Origin: Betaproteobacteria bacterium
Lineage (GTDB): Bacteria; Pseudomonadota; Gammaproteobacteria; Burkholderiales; SG8-41
Assembly: GCA_016202605.1 (NCBI GenBank)
Contig: JACQOJ010000076.1
Coordinates: forward strand, 1-35,278
DNA: 35,278 nt
Direction of reading: 5' to 3'
Below are positions 23,890 through 32,775 of this stretch, piece by piece. A program made the position numbers and the translations under genes. Numbering within the stretch: position 1 is the first letter of the stretch; every line of letters begins with the position of its first letter. Below the pieces are notes generated by a model that was not told the DNA's origin, made no database searches, and saw only the letters and a list, made by a program, of their open reading frames with translations.

Positions 23890-24912
23890 GTGAGCGACGG
23901 GAAAAAAACGACGGCGCCAGGCGCGGAACGGCGGGTTCGCGCCTCACGCCCCGCCCTTCACCCCAAATGGCCCCCCGCCATCCTGCTGATGGGCCCGACC
24001 GCCAGCGGCAAGACCGCGGTTTCAACAGCCATCGCCGGGAAACTGCCCTGCGAGATCGTGAGCGTCGACTCGGCCCAGATCTACCGCCAGATGAACATCG
24101 GCACCGCCAAGCCCCAACCGGAACTGCTGGCACGCGTGCCGCATCATCTGATCGACATCATCGAGCCGCACGAGAGCTATTCCGCGGCGCGCTTCCGCGA
24201 TGACGCCCTCACCGTGATGCGCGAGATCAGCGAGCGCGGAAACATTCCGCTGCTGGTCGGCGGCACGATGCTTTATTTCCAGGCGCTGCTCGAGGGACTC
24301 AACGAACTTCCCGAAGCCGATCCGACGATACGGCTGGTGATCGACAGCATGGCCGAACAATCCGGCTGGCCGTCGGTGCACAGGGAACTCGCCCGCGTCG
24401 ATCCCGAGACCGCGGAACGGCTCGAACCCAACGACGCGCAGCGCATCCAGCGGGCGCTCGAAATCTATTACATCACCGAAAAGCCGATGTCGGAGCTGCT
24501 GCGAAAACCGAAGTACGTCTATTTTCCCTACTCCGCGCTTAAAATCGCGCTCGTTCCGGGAAATCGCGAGCGCCTGCACGACCGCATCGCGCGGCGCTTC
24601 GAGGACATGCTGGAACTGGGGTTGATCGGGGAAGTGAGACACCTGCGCGACGATTACGGCCTGGACGCCGCAATGCCTTCGATGCGTTGCGTCGGATACC
24701 GTCAGGTGTGGCAGTATCTCGACGGGGAAACCGGGCTCGCCGCATTGCGCGAAAAGGGCGTCGCCGCCACCCGGCAGCTCGCCAAACGCCAGCTCACGTG
24801 GCTCAGATCGATGGCGGAGGTGACCGAATTCGACTGCCTGGATGAGGACGTGGCGGAGCAGGTGCTCGCCTACGTGGAACACTGGCTGACCGGCTTTTCC
24901 ATGGTGGCTTGA
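23890..24912 (+). CDS. miaA: tRNA dimethylallyltransferase
   Basis: ILLMGPTASGKTAVSTAIAGKLPCEIVSVDSAQIYRQMNIGTAKP...PHHLIDIIEPHESYSAARF...VGGTMLYFQALLEGL; GTG start 23890. Confidence 0.96.
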   Translation: MSDGKKTTAPGAERRVRASRPALHPKWPPAILLMGPTASGKTAVSTAIAGKLPCEIVSVDSAQIYRQMNIGTAKPQPELLARVPHHLIDIIEPHESYSAARFRDDALTVMREISERGNIPLLVGGTMLYFQALLEGLNELPEADPTIRLVIDSMAEQSGWPSVHRELARVDPETAERLEPNDAQRIQRALEIYYITEKPMSELLRKPKYVYFPYSALKIALVPGNRERLHDRIARRFEDMLELGLIGEVRHLRDDYGLDAAMPSMRCVGYRQVWQYLDGETGLAALREKGVAATRQLAKRQLTWLRSMAEVTEFDCLDEDVAEQVLAYVEHWLTGFSMVA

Positions 24913-24952
24913 GGCGGCGGCCGAACGCGCCTCCGACTCCTTGTGCCGTGCG

Positions 24953-26290
24953 TCATCCTTTGCGCTTCACCTGCGCGCCCGCCCAGCCCCTGGCAAAGAT
25001 GATTGTGAGCTCGTCGTCGAGCGCGACCTGCGTGCTGTCCCGCACGATCCTGCCGTCTCCGGTCTCCGCAATGCTGTAGCCGCGCTCCAGGACGAGCCGT
25101 GGGTTGAGGTGCTTCAGGTGGGCCTCGATACGCTCCAATAACGTCGCGGCTCCGGCGAGCCGCTGGTGCGTCGCCTCGCGCAGGCGCCGCGCCCACTCGT
25201 TTTTCTCCCGTTCGCGGGCCTCAAGATCGGGACGCGACAAGATAAGGCGCCCGGCGAGCTCCCGCGCGGCCCAGGCCTGCTCCGGCGACGAGCGCCGCCA
25301 GGCCCCGACCAGCCGCGACGCCAGATGCCGCAGCGCTTCCAGCCGGTTGCTTATGCGCTCGCCCGGATGGACCAGCCGCCGCGACAGGTAGTCGAGCCGC
25401 TGCATCCGGTCCTCCAGCGCGCGCCCGGCGATCCGGTTGAGGCGCTGGCGCCACTGTAACAGTGCGCCACACAACTCGCTGCGGTCGGGTGCTGCGAGCT
25501 GCGCCGCCGCGGTGGGCGTCGCCGCCCGCGCATCCGCCACGAAGTCGGCAATGGTGAAGTCGGTTTCGTGGCCGATGCCGGTGACGACTGGAATCGGACA
25601 GGCGTGGATCGCGCGCGCCACGATTTCCTCGTTGTATGCCCACAGGTCCTCGATGCTGCCCCCACCCCGGCACACGATCAGGACGTCGCACTCACCCCGG
25701 TCGCCCGCCACCCCCACCGCCTGCGCAATTTTTTGCCCGGCGCCTTCACCCTGCACCGGTGCCGGGTAAACGACGACCGGAAGCGACGGCATGCGGCGCT
25801 TCAACGTCGTCAACACGTCACGCAGCGCCGCGGCCTGCAGGGACGTAATCACGCCGACCCTCCGGGGAAATCCCGGCAGCGGCTTCTTGCGCGCGGCATC
25901 GAACAGACCTTCTTTTTCGAGCTTCGCTTTCAGTCTCTCGAAAGCCTCGTAAAGGGCGCCCAGGCCCGCGCGCCGCATGTTTTCGATGTTGAGCTGAAAC
26001 TTGCCGCGCGCCTCGTAGACCGTGGGATGCGCGCGCACCTCGACCTGCATCCCGTTGTCCGGAAGCCAGTCAAGATACTGAAACTTATGGCGGAACATCA
26101 CGCACTCGACCTGGGCCTGCGCATCCTTGAGCGTGAAGTAACAGTGGCCCGAATCGTAGCGTTTCAGATTGGAAATTTCGCCCCCGACCCACATTAGCGG
26201 AAGATTATCCTCCAGCAGGTTCCGTGCGAGGCGGTTGAGTTCGGTGACCGAGATGACCCGCGATGCGGCCGGCGTCGGGAGTTCAGGCAT
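24953..26290 (-). CDS. xseA: Exodeoxyribonuclease VII large subunit
   Basis: VISVTELNRLARNLLEDNLPLMWVGGEISNLKRYDSGHCYFTLKDAQAQVECVMFR...RGGGSIEDLWAYNEEIVARAI..CPIPVVTGIGHETDFTIADFVADARAATPTAAAQL. Confidence 0.97.
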   Translation of the reverse strand: MPELPTPAASRVISVTELNRLARNLLEDNLPLMWVGGEISNLKRYDSGHCYFTLKDAQAQVECVMFRHKFQYLDWLPDNGMQVEVRAHPTVYEARGKFQLNIENMRRAGLGALYEAFERLKAKLEKEGLFDAARKKPLPGFPRRVGVITSLQAAALRDVLTTLKRRMPSLPVVVYPAPVQGEGAGQKIAQAVGVAGDRGECDVLIVCRGGGSIEDLWAYNEEIVARAIHACPIPVVTGIGHETDFTIADFVADARAATPTAAAQLAAPDRSELCGALLQWRQRLNRIAGRALEDRMQRLDYLSRRLVHPGERISNRLEALRHLASRLVGAWRRSSPEQAWAARELAGRLILSRPDLEAREREKNEWARRLREATHQRLAGAATLLERIEAHLKHLNPRLVLERGYSIAETGDGRIVRDSTQVALDDELTIIFARGWAGAQVKRKG

Positions 26291-26576
26291 CGCATGATTC
26301 TATCCCAGGCCCGGTTCGGGTTTGCACGCGATCGGTTCCGGAATGCCGGAATTTCCATGCGATTCAAGCACCCGGGATGATCGCGCCGCGGGTTTTCACG
26401 GCGCCGCATCATCCACAACGGGATGCCACGCGCCACAAATACGTGATTCCCCCTCGGACTCCCCTCGGGAAAACGCTCTAACACGATGTTTTTTGGAGAC
26501 TAGTTGATCAGCATAAATTTTACTCGTGCTAATAAAATCCTATAAGAAAAATTCACTTACCGTTACTATCGACAGA

Positions 26577-26611
26577 CTATGCACACGGTTATCCACAAAC
26601 AATGTGGAAAA
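26577..26611. promoter_or_regulatory. Cluster of DnaA-box-like 9-mers in AT-rich intergenic DNA
   Basis: CTATGCACA (26577-26585, one mismatch), TTATCCACA (26589-26597, perfect), TGTGGAAAA = TTTTCCACA on minus (26603-26611). Confidence 0.6.
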
Positions 26612-26732
26612 ATTGAAAAGTCGTTTCTTGATAACCAGGTTAGCAATATCTCGTAAAGCAACTTGTGAATTCGCGCTTGCTGAAAACGTATCGGGCGGAT
26701 AAAGTTACGGCCACTTTTCACGGAGCCGGACA

Positions 26733-27341
26733 GTGTTCGCAATCATCGAAGCGGCGGGATGGCCGATCTGGCCGCTGCTGCTTTCTTCCGTCATCGCGCT
26801 CGCCATCATCGGCGAACGCTGGTGGTCGCTGCGGCAGAAAATCGTCATGCCGAAGAACCTGCTGTCGCAGGTCGTGCAGGAATATCACCAGAACGGCATC
26901 ACGGCGCAGATGCTGTTGCGGCTCGCGGAGGGTTCGCCGCTGGGACAGATTTTTGCCGCCGGGATGCGCAACGTACAGAGCACGCCCGCCATCATGAAGG
27001 AAGCGATCGAAGAAGCCGGACGCTCCGTCGCGATCGAGCTGGAGCGCTTTCTGACCAGTCTCGGCACCATCGCGGCGATCGCGCCGCTCCTGGGTCTGTT
27101 CGGCACGGTGATCGGCATGATCGAGATTTTCGGATCGCAATCGCCGCAGGGCAGCAATCCCCTGCTGCTCGCTCACGGCATTTCGATCGCGCTCTACAAC
27201 ACCGCCTTCGGGCTGGTTGTCGCCGTGCCCAGCATGATCTTCTACCGATACTACCGCGCCAAGGTCGATGCCATGCTGGTGGACATGGAACTCCAGGCCA
27301 TCAAGCTGGTGGAAATTCTCCACGGCGAACGCCGGGGCTGA
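26733..27341 (+). CDS. exbB: MotA/TolQ/ExbB proton channel family protein
   Basis: FLTSLGTIAAIAPLLGLFGTVIGMIEIFGS...NPLLLAHGISIALYNTAFGLVVAVPSMIFYRYYRAKVD. Confidence 0.93.
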   Translation: MFAIIEAAGWPIWPLLLSSVIALAIIGERWWSLRQKIVMPKNLLSQVVQEYHQNGITAQMLLRLAEGSPLGQIFAAGMRNVQSTPAIMKEAIEEAGRSVAIELERFLTSLGTIAAIAPLLGLFGTVIGMIEIFGSQSPQGSNPLLLAHGISIALYNTAFGLVVAVPSMIFYRYYRAKVDAMLVDMELQAIKLVEILHGERRG

Positions 27342-27379
27342 GAATCAGGACGGCCTCCGGGATTCACCGTACCCGCGCA

Positions 27380-27796
27380 ATGCGTTTTCGACCGCGAGCA
27401 TTCAGGGAAGAGCCGGAGATCAACTTCATTCCGTTGATCGACGTGCTGCTGGTGATCCTGATTTTCCTGATGGTCACGACGACCTATTCGCGCTACGCCG
27501 AACTGCAGATCAACCTGCCGACGGCCGATGCCGCCAAGGCCCCGGAACGCCCGGAACAGATCGACGTCGCCGTCGATGCCCAGGGCAAGTACCTGATCAA
27601 CAGGCTGCCGGTCGCCTTCCACGGCCCGGAAGCATTCAGCCAGGAACTCAAACGCGCCGCCGGCGCCATGAAGGAACCGGTTATCATCATCAGCGCCGAC
27701 GCCATCGCGCCGCATCAGTCCGTGATCAACATCATGGAGGCGGCGCGCATCGCGGGCTACGGGAAGATCACGTTCACGACCCAGGCGAAGCCATAA
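27380..27796 (+). CDS. exbD: ExbD/TolR family biopolymer transport protein
   Basis: MRFRPRAFREEPEINFIPLIDVLLVILIFLMVTTTYSRYAELQINLPTAD. Confidence 0.94.
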   Translation: MRFRPRAFREEPEINFIPLIDVLLVILIFLMVTTTYSRYAELQINLPTADAAKAPERPEQIDVAVDAQGKYLINRLPVAFHGPEAFSQELKRAAGAMKEPVIIISADAIAPHQSVINIMEAARIAGYGKITFTTQAKP

Positions 27797-27826
27797 TCAG
27801 CGAGAAGCCGCATCGACCTCACCGGC

Positions 27827-28840
27827 ATGGCATGGATCGAGCGACATTGGCAGGCCCGGACGCCGCTCACCGCCTTGCTCTACCCCTTCAGTCTCGTTTT
27901 CCGCGCAATCGTGGCTTTGCGGCGGCTGCTCTACCGTGCCAACGTCCTGCCGGTAACACAGCTGCCCGTTCCGGTGATCGTGGTGGGAAACATCACCGTC
28001 GGCGGCACCGGCAAGACGCCGCTCGTGCTGTGGCTGGTTTCGTTGTTGCGCGACCACGGCATGAGGCCGGGTATCGTCAGCCGCGGTTACCGCGGAAAAT
28101 CCGGTGCGCCACGGCCTGTAACCGCGGCGGATGCCCCCACGATCTTCGGTGATGAAGCGGTGCTCCTTGCGCAGCGGTGCCACGCGCCGGTCTGGGTCGG
28201 CGCACGGCGTGCCGCGGCCGCGCAAGCGCTGCTGGCGGCCCACCCCGACTGCAATGTCATCGTGAGCGATGACGGCCTTCAGCATTACCGGCTCGGGCGG
28301 GACATCGAGATCGCCGTCGTCGATGGCGCGCGGAGCCTGGGCAACAATTTCATGCTGCCGGCGGGCCCCTTGCGCGAACCGGCGGACCGCCTGGCCACGG
28401 TCGATGCGATCGTCGTCAACGTCAGCGGATCGGCCGCTGTCGGTTTCAAGACCGGCGCTCCGGCCGCGTTTGCGATGTCGTTCGCGGGGCGGGAATTCCA
28501 CAACCTGCTCAATCCGCGACACAAGGTCGGGCCCGAGCATTTCGCGGGTCTCGAGGTGCATGCCGTCGCGGGCATCGGCCACCCACAGCGGTTTTTCGAC
28601 CAACTGCGGCGCCTCGGTGTCAGTTTCACCGCGCATCCATTCCCCGACCACCACGCATTCTCTCCGGCCGACCTCGCTTTTCCGGGAGCCCACTGCGTCG
28701 TGATGACCGAAAAGGATGCGGTAAAATGCAGCATCTTCGCCGGCGAGAATCACTGGGTGCTGCCGGTGACGGTCGACGTCGATCGCGCCCTGGCGGAATT
28801 GATATTGCGCAGACTGAGGAAATGCACGCATGGATCCTAA
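27827..28840 (+). CDS. lpxK: Tetraacyldisaccharide 4'-kinase
   Basis: [43 protein letters not shown]...[27 protein letters not shown]...[30 protein letters not shown]. Confidence 0.96.
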   Translation: MAWIERHWQARTPLTALLYPFSLVFRAIVALRRLLYRANVLPVTQLPVPVIVVGNITVGGTGKTPLVLWLVSLLRDHGMRPGIVSRGYRGKSGAPRPVTAADAPTIFGDEAVLLAQRCHAPVWVGARRAAAAQALLAAHPDCNVIVSDDGLQHYRLGRDIEIAVVDGARSLGNNFMLPAGPLREPADRLATVDAIVVNVSGSAAVGFKTGAPAAFAMSFAGREFHNLLNPRHKVGPEHFAGLEVHAVAGIGHPQRFFDQLRRLGVSFTAHPFPDHHAFSPADLAFPGAHCVVMTEKDAVKCSIFAGENHWVLPVTVDVDRALAELILRRLRKCTHGS

Positions 28841-29012
28841 ACTGCTCGACATATTGGCATGCCCGCTGTGCAAGGGTCCGCTGGTTTACAGGAAAGCGGA
28901 ACGGGAGTTGATCTGCAAACCCTGCCGCCTGGCCTATCCCGTCAGGGACGACATCCCGATCATGCTCGAGGATGAGGCGCGCAAACTGCCCCCGGAGGAG
29001 GAAGTTTCGTGA
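28830..29012 (+). CDS. Trm112/YcaR family protein
   Basis: [53 protein letters not shown]; overlaps lpxK stop. Confidence 0.93.
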   Translation: MDPKLLDILACPLCKGPLVYRKAERELICKPCRLAYPVRDDIPIMLEDEARKLPPEEEVS

Positions 29013-29063
29013 GTCGGCGGTCGTAAGAGCGTGAGATGGACGGCACAGCCTCGCGATCTTTTA

Positions 29064-29103
29064 ATCTCCCGCCCTCCCGATCTGCCGATCTCCCGCCCTC
29101 CCG
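29064..29103. repeat. Short tandem repeat of (A)TCTCCCGCCCTCCCG units before kdsB
   Basis: AATCTCCCGCCCTCCCGATCTGCCGATCTCCCGCCCTCCCG. Confidence 0.7.
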
Positions 29104-29864
29104 TGAACTTCACCGTCATCATCCCCGCCCGCTTCGCGTCGGCGCGCTTTCCCGGCAAGCCGCTCGTCGACATCGGAGGCAAGCCGATGGTGGTGCACGT
29201 CGCGGAACGCGCGAGGAAAAGCGGTGCGCGCGAGGTGATCGTGGCCACGGATCATGCGGAAATCGCCGCGGCAGCCGGGCGCTTCGGCTGCGCCGTCGCC
29301 ATGACGCGGCGCGCCCACGCTTCCGGCACCGACCGCCTCGCCGAAGTCGTCACCCGGCGCCGCTACCCCGCGGGACACATCGTGGTCAATGTCCAGGGCG
29401 ACGAACCGCTGATCGAGCCGGCGCTCATCCGGGCGGTCGCCATGAATCTCGCGCGGCATCCCGAGGCGCAGATCGCGACCGCGTGCACGCCGATCCGCAG
29501 CGCGCGCGATCTCGGCAATCCCAACGTCGTCAAGGTCGTGCTCGACAACCTCGGCCACGCGCTCTATTTCAGCCGTGCGCCGATACCGTTCGCGCGCGAT
29601 GCATACGCGCGCGGCATCCGCACCGTTCCCCGCGGGTTGCCCGTGTACCGGCATCTCGGCATCTACGCCTACCGCTGCGCATTTCTGCGCCGCTTCACCC
29701 GCCTTGCGCCCGTGCCCATCGAACGCTTTGAAGCGCTGGAGCAGCTGCGCGCGCTCGCTCACGGGTTCCGCATCAGTGTCGCCGTGACGCGCGCGGCGCC
29801 GCATCCCGGAGTCGACACGCCGCGCGATCTGCAGCGCGTGCGCAGACTGCTGCGCCAGCGGTAG
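29103..29864 (+). CDS. kdsB: 3-deoxy-manno-octulosonate cytidylyltransferase
   Basis: [51 protein letters not shown]...[15 protein letters not shown]...[17 protein letters not shown] 29103 preferred because upstream codons translate the repeat. Confidence 0.95.
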   Translation: MNFTVIIPARFASARFPGKPLVDIGGKPMVVHVAERARKSGAREVIVATDHAEIAAAAGRFGCAVAMTRRAHASGTDRLAEVVTRRRYPAGHIVVNVQGDEPLIEPALIRAVAMNLARHPEAQIATACTPIRSARDLGNPNVVKVVLDNLGHALYFSRAPIPFARDAYARGIRTVPRGLPVYRHLGIYAYRCAFLRRFTRLAPVPIERFEALEQLRALAHGFRISVAVTRAAPHPGVDTPRDLQRVRRLLRQR

Positions 29865-30065
29865 ACCCGCGCGCGCCGCAGGGCGAATGCGGCGGGCGAG
29901 CGGATCCATGAGCCGATGTCCACCGGCGTTTCGTGCCACGGCGAAAACGGCTATACTTTGCGCCCCGGTGCACGCGTCCGGACACCGGTTCCGAAGGTTC
30001 GCTTCCCGCGGCGGTCGCAGCGCACGGCGGATGGGAACCCCAACAACAATGCCTGACATCAATCC

Positions 30066-30731
30066 ATGCGCATTCTACTGTTAGGCTTGCCGGGCTCCGG
30101 CAAAGGCACCCAGGCCCAGTTCCTGATCGAGAAATACGGGATTCCCCAGGTTTCGACCGGCGACATGCTGCGCGCCGCGATCAAATCCGGCTCGCCGCTC
30201 GGCCTCGAAGCGAAAGAATACATGGACCGCGGCGCGCTTGTTCCCGACCATATCGTGATCGAGCTGGTCAGGCAGCGCATCCAGGAATCCGACTGCGCCA
30301 GGGGCTTCATCTTCGACGGCTTCCCGCGCACCCTCCCGCAGGCCGAGGCACTGCGCGCGGCGGGCGTCGATATCGACTTCGTGATCGAGATCGAGGTCGG
30401 GGACCAGGAAATCCTGCGCCGGATGAGCGGCCGGCGCGTGCATCCCGGCTCGGGGCGCACTTATCATGTCGAGTACAACCCGCCCGAAGTGCCGGGAAAA
30501 GACGACGTGACCGGCGAGCCGCTGGTGCAGCGTGCCGATGACAACGAGGAGACGGTCAGGAAACGCATCGAGACCTATCACGCCCAGACCAAGCCTTTGG
30601 TGAATTATTATCTCAACTGGACGGCTGGCGGCGATCCGCGCGCGCCGCAATACGTGAATATCTATGGCGGCGGCTCGGTCGAGCACATCCGGGACAAGAT
30701 CTTCGCCGCGCTGGCCGCGAAACACGCGTGA
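30066..30731 (+). CDS. adk: Adenylate kinase
   Basis: [46 protein letters not shown]...[17 protein letters not shown]...[19 protein letters not shown]. Confidence 0.98.
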   Translation: MRILLLGLPGSGKGTQAQFLIEKYGIPQVSTGDMLRAAIKSGSPLGLEAKEYMDRGALVPDHIVIELVRQRIQESDCARGFIFDGFPRTLPQAEALRAAGVDIDFVIEIEVGDQEILRRMSGRRVHPGSGRTYHVEYNPPEVPGKDDVTGEPLVQRADDNEETVRKRIETYHAQTKPLVNYYLNWTAGGDPRAPQYVNIYGGGSVEHIRDKIFAALAAKHA

Positions 30732-31102
30732 AAAAGCTTTCCGATTTCACCGACGCCGAGCGCTGGGTCGTTGAAACTGCGCTCAAGGAACGCTACGGGG
30801 AGCGCGTGGAGGTGGAACTCGCGGACAGCGAGATCAGGCTCGACCCCGCGTCCGGCGAAGTCGCGGTCTGCCCGACGTTTTACTGGGAGCGGCGCGACGT
30901 CGAATTCGTGGTATTCAAGGTGGCCGAGGGCCGCTACCGCAGCCAGTTTTATTATTCGCTCGCCGAACAGTACGGAACGGGCCGCGACTACGACGATCTC
31001 GCGGAATGCGTCGTCACCACGCTCAGGCTCCAGGCCGATCATGAGAAGGACCGTGCCGGCGCCACATCCGGCAAGACCGGCAAGGACCTTGCACAGGGCT
31101 GA
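30728..31102 (+). CDS. Conserved-looking hypothetical protein translationally coupled to adk
   Basis: 124 aa; GTGA overlap with adk stop; [65 protein letters not shown]. Confidence 0.75.
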   Translation: MKKLSDFTDAERWVVETALKERYGERVEVELADSEIRLDPASGEVAVCPTFYWERRDVEFVVFKVAEGRYRSQFYYSLAEQYGTGRDYDDLAECVVTTLRLQADHEKDRAGATSGKTGKDLAQG

Positions 31103-31207
31103 AGCCGGCGCCCCTGCGGCCTGCGGAGCGCTCCGACTAACAAGCTGATTTTCTTGGGTTTGCCCCGGAAGGTGGGGTAAAATGCTGTTTTTGTCCTGCG
31201 TGCTCCC

Positions 31208-32470
31208 GTGGCCCAGCGCAATGCTCTTTACGCACAATCCGGCGGTGTCACCGCGGTGATCAACGCCACCGCTTGCGGCGTTATCGAGACCGCGCGCAGG
31301 CACCGGGCAAGGATTCGCAAGGTCTACGCCGGGCGCGATGGCATCATCGGCGTGCTTACGGAACACCTGATCGACACCTCCAGGGAAACACCCGCTGCCA
31401 TCCGGGCGCTGCGCTACACACCCGCCGGCGCGTTCGGCTCGTGCCGCTACAAGCTCAAGGGACTGGAAGAAAGTCGCGCGCAATACGAACGATTGATCGC
31501 CGTGTTCCGGGCCCATGACATCGGTTACTTCTTCTACAACGGGGGCAACGATTCCGCCGACACCGCATGGAAGGTCTCGCAACTGGCGGGCAGGCTCGGC
31601 TATCCGCTCGTTTGCATCGGGATTCCCAAGACGGTCGATAACGACCTTGTCGGCACGGACAATTGCCCGGGTTTCGGATCGGTCGCCAAGTACGTCGCGA
31701 CCAGCATGCGCGAGGCGGGATACGACGTCGCCTCGATGGCGCGCACGTCAACCAAGGTTTTCGTGCTCGAAGTCATGGGACGGCATGCCGGGTGGATCAC
31801 GGCGGCATGCGGCCTGGCTGCCGAGAAGGCGGGCGACGCCCCGCACATCCTGCTGTTTCCGGAAGTTGCATTCGAGCCGGAGCCTTTTCTCGCGCGCGTC
31901 GAGGCGACAGTGAAGAAGCACGGCTTCTGCGCCATCGCGGTCTCGGAGGGACTCCGCTACCCGGACGGCAAGTTTCTTTCCGAGTCCGGCGTGCGCGATG
32001 CCTTCGGGCACGCGCAGCTGGGCGGCGCCGCCCCACGCATCGCAAGCCTGGTCAGGAACCGTTTCGATTACCGCTGCCATTGGGCCGTGGCCGACTATCT
32101 CCAGCGCGCGGCCCGCCACCTCGCCTCCAGGGTCGATGTCGAGCAGGCCTATGCCGTGGGCAAGGCGGCGGTGGAACTCGCCGTCACGGGCCGCAACGCG
32201 GTGATGCCCGTCATCGTGCGCAAGTCAAATCGTCCCTACCGCTGGACGATAGGTGTCGCCGAACTCGAGGACATCGCAAACCGGGAAAAAAAGGTACCGC
32301 GCGATTTCATCACGCGCGACGGCTTCCGGATCACCGCGAAATGCCGCGAATATCTGGCGCCGCTCATCCAGGGCGAGGATCCGCCGCCGTTCCGGAACGG
32401 GCTCCCCGTTTACGCGAAGCTCAGGAACGTCACCGCGCCCAGGAAACTGGCCGGTGAGTTCAAGATCTAG
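31208..32470 (+). CDS. pfp: 6-phosphofructokinase, pyrophosphate-dependent type
   Basis: RNALYAQSGGVTAVINATACGVI...YFFYNGGNDSADTAWKVSQL...CIGIPKTVDNDLVGTDNCPGFGSVAKYVATS...EVMGRHAGWITAACGLA; Lys in PKTVDND and Asp in GGND are PPi-PFK features. Confidence 0.93.
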   Translation: MAQRNALYAQSGGVTAVINATACGVIETARRHRARIRKVYAGRDGIIGVLTEHLIDTSRETPAAIRALRYTPAGAFGSCRYKLKGLEESRAQYERLIAVFRAHDIGYFFYNGGNDSADTAWKVSQLAGRLGYPLVCIGIPKTVDNDLVGTDNCPGFGSVAKYVATSMREAGYDVASMARTSTKVFVLEVMGRHAGWITAACGLAAEKAGDAPHILLFPEVAFEPEPFLARVEATVKKHGFCAIAVSEGLRYPDGKFLSESGVRDAFGHAQLGGAAPRIASLVRNRFDYRCHWAVADYLQRAARHLASRVDVEQAYAVGKAAVELAVTGRNAVMPVIVRKSNRPYRWTIGVAELEDIANREKKVPRDFITRDGFRITAKCREYLAPLIQGEDPPPFRNGLPVYAKLRNVTAPRKLAGEFKI

Positions 32471-32487
32471 AAACCATCCGCTTTCTT

Positions 32488-32709
32488 ATGACGCTGGAGC
32501 GGGCAAGACAATTATTGAAGGTGCAGGCGGACTTCGGCGGATTTTATAATGCCAACTCGTCGAAGCTGATCCTCTCCGAGGTCATGAAGGAGCACGGACA
32601 GCAGGCGGTCGATCAACTGATCGCGGAACTCGGCCTGGATCAGGTTTTCGGATTCAAACGGGGCACGCGCTTCGAAGGCGGCCTGGCGCTGGACCCTGAC
32701 AGCAATTAG
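32488..32709 (+). CDS. Small conserved-looking protein between pfp and hppA
   Basis: 73 aa: MTLERARQLLKVQADFGGFYNANSSKLILSEVMKEHGQQAVDQLIAELGLDQVFGFKRGTRFEGGLALDPDSN. Confidence 0.7.
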   Translation: MTLERARQLLKVQADFGGFYNANSSKLILSEVMKEHGQQAVDQLIAELGLDQVFGFKRGTRFEGGLALDPDSN

Positions 32710-32775
32710 AGTTCTTTCAACAAGGCAAAACGGCCAGCCGTCGTCAAGAATGGCCGGCAATTAACGGGAGTCATC

